Positions 56,858 through 64,000 of a DNA stretch of 64,000 nt are shown here, one piece after another. The stretch spans positions 1 through 64,000 of the forward strand of contig NW_025954989.1 of the NCBI RefSeq assembly GCF_022376445.1, written 5' to 3'. Position 1 is the stretch's first letter. Each line of letters opens with the position of its first letter. The notes beneath the pieces were generated by a model. That model saw only the letters and a program-made list of their open reading frames with translations, ran no database searches and was not told the origin of the DNA. Source of the DNA: Fomitopsis serialis (lineage: Eukaryota; Basidiomycota; Agaricomycetes; Polyporales; Fomitopsidaceae). Made by a program: the position numbers and the translations under genes.

Positions 56858-59800
56858 ATGGGATACCCGGATGGACGAAACTGAAGCAAGATATAGATTG
56901 GTAGACGTGTAGTGAGGCATCTACGATATTGTATATTATCCTTGGATTTGGTGTCATCCATCAGGACCGATTAATTTCAGGACATCGCTTGTTCTAGGAT
57001 CTGCGGCTCAGTGACCTGACATGAATCACATGACCGCGATGAGCTCGAGTCTCGAACGCTGAACTGGTCATTCCTGTGCGCAGTGCTGATCGATCATGAG
57101 AAGACTAGAGAGAAGAATACCATTGGGACATTTGTATATGGAAGCCGGGACGGTCGCGCTCGAGATTTCGGATTCCGACTGTTCGTGCCACCCGGCCCGT
57201 GCGTCCGCGCCACAGCCAGGTGGATGGACTCCGGATACCTTCAAGACTCTTCGTTATTCATTGACTTTCATCCCGACGGCAGTACCTGCAGTACTTACAC
57301 CCCGTCTTGCGCAATGCGCGACACACGGAAGAGCCGTCTGAACGTATGTATGTACGACTACTCTAATGCTCGGCTGACAACCATCAGTCGCCCTGCAGAC
57401 CAATAATTCTACAGTGTCCGCACGAGCCCGTACACTGCATCCCGCCGTCCGACGTCCCGCACTCTGTCCGCCACGACTCGACGCGCGGAGCCTCCGCACG
57501 ACAACGACCCATCTCGTGCACATCGACGGACGAGCCGCAACTCGTCAACATCACCGGTAGCCGTCTGCGCCTGCGTGCACGCCGTTTCCACCGCAAGCCG
57601 AACGTGTTGAACGTCCACGGCCTCAGGCTGCACGAATGCGGCCATCTGCGCGTCGCCCATGGTCAGCACAGCCGGGTACCGAAAGTGAAAGCACTCACCC
57701 GCACTCGTCGTGCACCTCGACGGTGGACACGCCCCGCACCGAGCCCGTCTGCAAACAACACACCAGTTAGTACACTGGCAGACAGTACCCCACAGTACCG
57801 GCGCCGGTAAGCACTGTGACCGAGCGAGATCACCTTATGTAAGCTATTCCCTTATTGAGGCAGTATTGACTTGAGTGCGTTCCACTGGCATGATTGATGG
57901 TTCAGTGTATGCACTAGTTGTTATAGAAGTGTAATTTAGCTATATATGGGCATGAGCAAGGGTCCATGCATCTGTATGCTTCCGAAAGAGCACTGGGGGG
58001 CAGTCTGCGTACGCTTTTGGCACGGGAAGCGCCCGGAGGCGTTACTGTATCGGGTTCAGATCTCTTCCATATTAGGATAGCTGGTCAGACAAGGGCAATA
58101 GGCTCATTGTTTGCACTTTCTACATGCATCATACAGCTATTGTTAGCTCATATTTTATGCATTGTGCACGAAGTTTTAGAGGGGCAAGAGCACAACACCG
58201 AGAGGAGGGCAGAGATCCCGGCCCGATGCTGATTACCCAATCGGGCAATAGCTGTGGCTGGAGTGTGCCCGCCATTCGCAAAACAATTCCATTACAGACT
58301 ATGGTCTCACCGCATGGTTTAAAGAGCTACAAGGATAATATGCAGTTGTATATGGGAGTGTATGCCCAGATCTATATACAAATCGAACCGTTAATTGCAT
58401 GTGATGCGATGTTTAGAACCGAGTAGTACATCGCCCAGCCAATCAGAGCCTGGATAACGGTCAGCGGTATGCGAGTATGTACATTCAGAAACGTATTCTG
58501 AGTGAGTCATGCAATACAGAGCCATATATACTGTATGGATACTGCCAAGCTCACTGTAATACTTGATAATTGGATACTTTCATGCACCAGAACTTCCTAG
58601 AAAACATCTGGCTGCGACTATGCATTTCTGGTTACAAATGACAGTGTATGAAGCTTGCGAGAGTGTCACGGTGACACAAAACTGTTGATGTTCTTCCAGA
58701 ATCTCACCCTATAAGACCATCATAGTATATGTACTACTTCTGTATAGGTGTAGGATGCAGCCGAGAGTGCTTGAGCATATGTTTTTTGTCACGAAATTAG
58801 CCGCTCACTACCGAATATGGCAATCATTACTTGATTAGGTATCGGGTGCTTCGCTTCGGTGCGATGTTCTGTGCTCATACTCGATGCATACGTCACTCTA
58901 TAGTCTATTATAGTGTACAATATACTTTGCATTACTCTGTAGACTAGCTCATTATGGTAGCTAGGAGAGCTCGATAGGGTGATTCTACCCAACCCAATTG
59001 CCACAGCCAGGTTTCGGTGCAAACAGCCAGCCCACAGCTCCTTTTCATGCTCTTGTGTGCTGAGTAACATGCAGAAATACAACTATGAAGCTCTACTTGT
59101 CTGTAATGCTGCTGCAATGCCTGATACGAGCCTACCGACAATACACAGAGTAAGTGGATTGGCATTGCCTAACTTGGTATATCCGAAGATACCTCATATA
59201 GATGCTTCTTGGGCAACAGACGGGCTCACCAAGCTGTTCCTTTGGGTAGCGCTGGTTGCTGTATTTAGCAATACATCGCTGCATGCTCTGATGTACTGTA
59301 CAATTCAATTCAGTCCGGCGCGGGTTGTGACTGTGACTGCCGCACCGCCGCCAGGCGGCGCGGCACGAGCGACGGTGACACGTGACACGGACGGTTCAGA
59401 CGGTGCGGCAGAGCGTCGACGGGCTGTAAACATCGTTAAAATGAGTGCTGAAAGCTGCCGCCGGAGGCGGCCAAATTTTTGTGCTTTTGTCACAACCGGC
59501 GGGACCCTCAGTGACCCGTGACAAGGGAACTTTACCGGTGTGGCGAGTGTTGGAACAACCGGGCGAGCGCATACCCGATCCCCGGCTCACCAACGCGCCG
59601 CGCTGCGGCGCGATATGACTGTACCCGGTTCGTGCCTTATTTAGATAAGAAATACCTATATTAGTTCGACTTTCGCATGTAACTACCCTCGCGCGTTTGC
59701 CTCCCCGTCCCGAGGATGAGACAAACCGCACACGTTTATTGTCATACCCCACCTCTCGCGCACTCTCACTCGCTCGTTCCCGCCCGACGCCATCGTTCGT

Positions 59801-60709
59801 TCAACAGCGAGGGGCCTTGTGATGCGTGACCGCCGGACTGTATTGAATTGTACAGTATCAGGGCTTTCAAGTTGCATGTTGATGTACTACTCATACATCA
59901 GTCTGTAAGGCATTCATACATCTGCAGGCCATTTACAAACTCCAGCATTTATGTATCAGGCCTGGACTACAAGCACAGTCCTTTGATGTATCAGGATGAC
60001 CTCTACGCCTGATGCTACAGGATGTCCAGTGAGTCCTTGCAGGTCATCTCACATCCTCGATGAGTGGTTTTGGTTTCCAGTGTTGTGTGATAGCTGGTCT
60101 GCCTTTGGACCACTGGTTAGCGAGCCCGAGAGCAGTTATCACGTTGTGTAGGTTGCGAGTCTCCCGGGTCGGAAAGAGACCGGAAGGAATCGATGGTGTC
60201 GGTAGAAACGACGGGTGGGGGCTGTTGGCAAGCGGATGGGAAGAGGATGTGACGATTCGGTCCCGGAGGGGACGTACGAGCTCAGATACTTGTAGACAGC
60301 ACTGTAGCGCGGTCGGAGGAGGGTGGTGGAATCGTCCCACAACACAGGGACTCGGGCTGAACGCGTAGGAACTCGTTGAAGCCGGATGAAACGCAGAGAG
60401 CCGGAAGGAAACGCGGTGCTCGTTGAAGGTGAACGCGGTGATCTATTCGCAACGCAGTAAACGCAGGACGCAGTCAGAAACGCAGGGAATCGCAGTTGAG
60501 CTCGCTCTCTACTCCTAGGTGGTAGGTAGGTAGGATCTCCCCCCGTCCGGTCCCCGGCCCCCTCCCTTATGTTCCCTCCGACTCGATCTCCCACGCCTCC
60601 GCCTCGCTGGCTCCTCCCCCCGTACTCTTCCGTTCCTTCCGGGTCCTCTCGGGCCCTCCTCCGGTTCCCCTTCGCCCCACCGGTTCCCGTCCTCCCCTTC
60701 CACTGTACC
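56858..60709. other. Gene-poor region
   Basis: No confident gene. On the minus strand around 57384-57760 two exon-like pieces with good splice sites (TGSVRGVSTVEVHDECG, then WPHSCSLRPWTFNTFGLRW) may be a small or decayed gene. 57800-59280 is A+T-richer and featureless. 59310-59560 holds short GC-rich hairpins such as CGCCGCCAGGCGGCG. Confidence 0.35.
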
Positions 60710-61465
60710 ATGTCGTCCTCCATGCCCCTCAATCCCCTCGCCACCGTCTATATCCGCCGGTACTTCCTCCTGCTGGAAGTGCTTCAACATGAACGGGCCG
60801 CCGAGCCACGCCTCGATATGTCCTCCCCTGGCACCTGGCTCGTGTGGGGTCACGGCGTTCGCTGGCTTCTGGTACGCATGCCCCCGCTTGTCCCTTCCGC
60901 CGCTTGACTCTTGTCCTAGCGCATGCTCTTCGACTCGTTCTCCCTGGCTACGGCCCATGGCGACGTGTCCCTTCCGTCACCCCGCAGTGTTCCCTCCGTG
61001 GCCTCTTTGCTCGCGTATGTTGACGCCGTATTCGAGGGCATTCCCTCCGACATCGACACCGGCACCGCCCTGTATCCTGCCATCGTGTGGTCCCCTCACA
61101 GGGTCCATGCCGATCCGTCCGTCGGACAGCCTCGCCCCCAGTCTCCCCCTCAGTTCGTAGACCCACCCCTTCGCCTATCTTCCCTCCGGCTTGCCTCCGA
61201 TAACCATGACTCCCTTCATGCTCGCATGGGCGCGTTGATGAGCGAACAGCGGTCCTCTGCCGGTCGTATCCGTAGCGACGTCGGGTTTGTAGTCCGCGAG
61301 ATCTACGACTTGGGCCGTTCCGTCCGCCTGATCACCGAACCTGATGGTGCTTTCGGGGGTGCTGCCGGAGGGAACGTAGATCCGGAGGAGAGTTCTGTCG
61401 GAGGCCCGGAGGGTATCGACGTCACCGTTCCGGAGATGTTTGACGGAGGGAACACTATTTCGTAG
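60710..61465 (+). CDS. Uncharacterised small protein
   Basis: I do not recognise it. Two exons: MSSSMPLNPLATVYIRRYFL ... SSPGTWLVWGHGVRWLL, then after a GTACGC/CCTAG intron RMLFDSFSLATAHGDVSLPS. The second exon has VASLLAYVDAVFEGIPSDID, a predicted helical segment (DSLHARMGALMSEQRSSAGR) and a Gly-rich end, VPEMFDGGNTIS. The start ATG sits in a good context (CACTGTACCATG). The last 82 coding bases and the stop codon belong to an 85-bp tandem duplication. It could be retroelement-derived, but no LTR or gag signature is clear. Confidence 0.45.
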
Positions 61466-61552
61466 CGCGGAGGAGAGTTCGGTCGGGGCCCGGAGGGTAT
61501 CGACGTCACCGTCCCGGAGATGTTTGACGGAGGGAACACTGTTTCGTAGCGT
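61383..61552. repeat. 85-bp tandem duplication spanning a stop codon
   Basis: Two adjacent copies (61383-61467 and 61468-61552) share GGAGAGTTC, CCCGGAGGGTATCGACG and ATGTTTGACGGAGGGAACAC with a handful of mismatches and one gap. The first copy ends the open frame; the second repeats the same stop codon. Confidence 0.8.
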
Positions 61553-62128
61553 ACCCTTGGCTTGTAGTCGTTCGTGACTCTCTGAATGAACGGCCGGTTC
61601 TTGTGCCGTTCCTTCCCTTGTGCTATACGTTGGCTTACGGGGCTGGGCTACGTCCCTGCCCCACAACGTGTTAGAAGTCATAGCCGGATGTTTGGGGCCG
61701 TCGGAGGTCAGTAGTGGTGATAGCCGTGTTTCCCTGTATATACCTGGGGACTTGTTCCCCGCAAATCCCAGAGACCCCCTTACCCTCTCAATCTCACCTT
61801 GCACTGGCGAGGTTCGTCAGTCAGCCAGTACGTTCGAAGTCAGCAAGTTCGCCAGTCAGTCAGTACGTTCAAAGTCAGTCAGTCAGTTCGCCAGTACGTT
61901 TGCCAGCTCGTAGTTGCCCCGAGAGGCTCTACACTTCTCCTCCTGCCGTCGCTCGCCTTCCTTGTCACCGTTTGTTCGACACGTCTGTCGAAACCCGCCC
62001 TCCTACCTTCGAGGCTTAGCCCTTGTCTTCGAACAGTCTTCGACATCTTCGAAGCTCTCCCACGTCGTTCGGAGTCTTGTCCGTCCTCCTCCTTCTTACC
62101 TAGACCACTGTACAGTCCCCCGTACATC
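61553..62128. other. Intergenic with GTCA microsatellite-like tract
   Basis: 61815-61910 contains reiterated GTCA/GTTCGCCAGTACGTT units. A TGTATATACC box lies near 61735 without an identified downstream gene. No coding region supported. Confidence 0.4.
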
Positions 62129-62809
62129 TCATAGACGCAGAGGCCTCGCATACCACTGCTCGACCTCACGGTTGGGTTTTTGTGTGGCTTTTGTGTTCTT
62201 TTCGGTCGCGTCAACGTATGTACTGATTGGTGTCGTGCCAGTATGCTCAGCAGCCACGCAGCCACTGCTTGCACAGCAGTGCTTATGGCACATCCACTGG
62301 TGGCACTCCTTGCGGATGTGGTGTGATGCACACAGCTTAGTGCCGTTGACATAGGAACACCACTGCGGTCCATTGGCCAAAGCTGTCGGCTGTGTAGGCC
62401 CGGGCTGTGTCACGGACGAGAGCTGAGTCGACTGTCATTAATCTTGCAGGTTAGTCAGGCCCATGGGAAGGTATCAGTGACTTGCCATGGGATCTGTTGA
62501 GACGTCTGTGTCACTTGAACCAGCGCAGTTGAAGCGAAGATCAATGCGGCTGGTGACCCAGCGGAAGTACTTGCACGGTTCGGGTTTGTAGCGATCTGCT
62601 GGTGCGCTACACTGAGGTACATTGATACAAGTGTCAGAGACTTCAAGCATGGACGGACTCGTGGCTCACCAATATGTAGGATCACCCACAGTTCTGCTTC
62701 TTGTCGCTCTTCGTCACTTGGATCTCTAATGGCCGCCTACAGGTGTTGCACGTCCAGTCAAAAAAGGTCGGCTTGGTGTAGAGTGCAGCGGCCTGTCCAA
62801 AGGTGAGCA
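62129..62809 (-). CDS. GRF-like and Cys-rich zinc-binding protein
   Basis: Three exons can be joined: MLTFGQAAALYTKPTFFDW with TCNTCRRPLEIQ and KKQNCG. Next comes APADRYKPEPCKYFRWVTSR with IDLRFNCAGSS. The last exon has WCSYVNGTKLC and CHQWMCHKHCCASSGC and ends at 62129. The first two exons fit a GRF-type zinc finger (CxxC ... N-G ... C-x-F/Y-F-x-W), a module that binds single-stranded DNA or RNA in known families. The third has the pattern C-x4-C-x8-C followed by a CC pair and GC-x-H, which I remember from uncharacterised Agaricomycete proteins often linked to repeats. The first splice (GTGATC donor, TGTAG acceptor) is weaker than the others. Confidence 0.5.
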
Positions 62810-63698
62810 TTGTTGCTCCGATGACAGAAGAGATGCGGCAGACCAGAGGGCATCATCGAGGGTGCAGGGGGGGCAGCTGAACACGAACCACCACTCTGTG
62901 AAGGCGGCGGCACAGTCTGTGTCACAGTGATTTGTCACACTGTCATCGCTGTGACATCAGGCACCGAGGCGGTATTGGCCTACTGGACTACAAACTGTTA
63001 ACTATATTGTGCACTAAATGCATCATGCATGCCTAAAATGGTCTCAAAACATATTCTACACATGGACAGGAGCGACCTGCACGCAGGACTCTACGCGGTG
63101 ACTCGCCGTGTCACCACTTTCCATATCGGGCAGGGGCACACTCCGTACGGCGGCTATTTCCGTAGGGGCGTAGTTTCCAAATTACCGACTTTCTGCTCCT
63201 TTTAGATTGTGGTGTCTGAGGTCCCTGGCCCTGCCGAACCAGCCGATAGCGGGAATCCGCCTGAGTTACAATTCACGTGAGCGCGACCGTCCCGGTTGCG
63301 GTATTTGTACACATGGGATATCATTCCGCGTTGATGGTAGTCAAGAAGTAAGAGTAAAGGGTAGATGCCATAACGACAAGACCAAGGGGCAGAGACACTA
63401 ATAGTACGCTCGTGTCGGGCTGTACAGTAGTCCACAAAGATCACCTCCAGTTCTTGCCTTCACGACCGCGAAGTCACGACAGGTATTACACGTAATGAAA
63501 CTGAGACATACATGCAGGCAAAATACAATGTAACATCGATGGCGACGGAGAGTTGTTGCAGAACACGGTGCTAGATCAACGATACAATTCGGATAGTACA
63601 ACCACAGGAGGCGGGATGAATTGCCGTGTGTCAAGGCTGCGAATCAACGACGGTGCAATGCGCATCTGCGCAGCATCACTTGGTTAGAAAGGATCACA
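62810..63698. other. No confident gene
   Basis: Upstream of the zinc protein and otherwise without conserved frames. An 80-codon minus-strand frame at 63202-63444 has no motif. Confidence 0.35.
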
Positions 63699-63899
63699 TC
63701 ATATGTATGCGACGAACTCACCGAACTCCGTCAGTAGTGATTGGGCTGTCTCGGAAGAGCTGGAGTCCTCTGAGAACATGTCCGATTTCAAGACTACACC
63801 GTCAGTCACCGTCTCGTTGTCGCTCCGAGCAGTGCCTTCGCTGCCCGCGTCACTGTCTCCATCACTGTCCTCGCCACTATCCCCATCGCTGTCGTACAC
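63699..63899 (-). CDS. Acidic Ser/Asp-rich fragment at window edge
   Basis: A minus-strand frame reading TVYDSDGDSGEDSDGDSDAG and ending LLTEFGEFVAYI. No ATG is visible and an in-frame stop lies upstream, so if real it is an internal or last exon of a gene continuing to the right of the window. Low-complexity composition makes chance possible. Confidence 0.25.
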   Translation of the reverse strand: MYDSDGDSGEDSDGDSDAGSEGTARSDNETVTDGVVLKSDMFSEDSSSSETAQSLLTEFGEFVAYI

Positions 63900-64000
63900 A
63901 GTCTCCTCTTCCGTCCCAGGTCAGTCATGACAGAGACGTGAGAACTCATAGAGTGGATTTACCGTATAGAACGCCAGATGGGTCATTATGTTGGTACCAA

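Noticed and set aside
61669..62036. Possible solo LTR starting TGTTAGAAG with a TATATA box
   Set aside because: No matching second copy, no CA end with target duplication, and no gag-pol nearby.

Overview
The window looks like nuclear DNA of a filamentous basidiomycete, probably an Agaricomycete and perhaps a polypore. Genes are GC-rich and dense, lie on both strands, and are cut by many 45-65 nt GT-AG introns. Gene types fit: a Ppo-type dioxygenase/P450 fusion, a GH30 endo-1,6-galactanase-like enzyme, F-box proteins with degenerate leucine-rich tails, and several protein families I know only as uncharacterised Agaricomycete proteins. I see no tRNA, rRNA, CRISPR or bacterial-style operon.

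Layout. 1-10.4 kb: an unknown gene, epsilon-COP (minus), the Ppo gene (plus, repeatedly frame-broken) and a DPH4-type J-protein (minus). 10.4-15.8 kb: GH30 copy 1 (minus), an F-box gene (plus) and a dead copy of an acidic-tail family (D0). 16-30 kb: three copies of a secreted uncharacterised family (A1-A3, all minus), a PIF1 helicase, and three tandem acidic-tail genes (D1-D3, plus) that share an upstream palindrome. 30.2-35.05 kb: an AT-rich element with two identical 2.09-kb inverted arms, CACTG ends and a GCA target duplication. 35.7-44.7 kb: a second, inverted copy of the GH30 + F-box block, with the block order circularly permuted and its GH30 gene interrupted by 4.2 kb of foreign DNA (a truncated mS29 pseudogene plus an intact unknown gene). 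44.8-57 kb: a fourth acidic-family copy (D4), a Sos7-like kinetochore protein, a KEN-box-bearing disordered protein, a membrane-anchored aspartic protease and a xylulokinase. 57-64 kb: mostly gene-poor, with a small unknown gene ending in an 85-bp tandem duplication and a GRF-like/cysteine-rich zinc protein.

Most housekeeping genes (coatomer, diphthamide, PIF1, kinetochore, pentulose kinase) are independent neighbours. The accessory part is a patchwork of duplicated families (A, D, F-box, GH30) rearranged around the large inverted-repeat element. Many conserved genes carry one-base deletions relative to the expected frame, so some apparent pseudogenes may reflect consensus error; the Trp-to-stop copy D0 and the nonsense-bearing mS29 fragment look truly dead.
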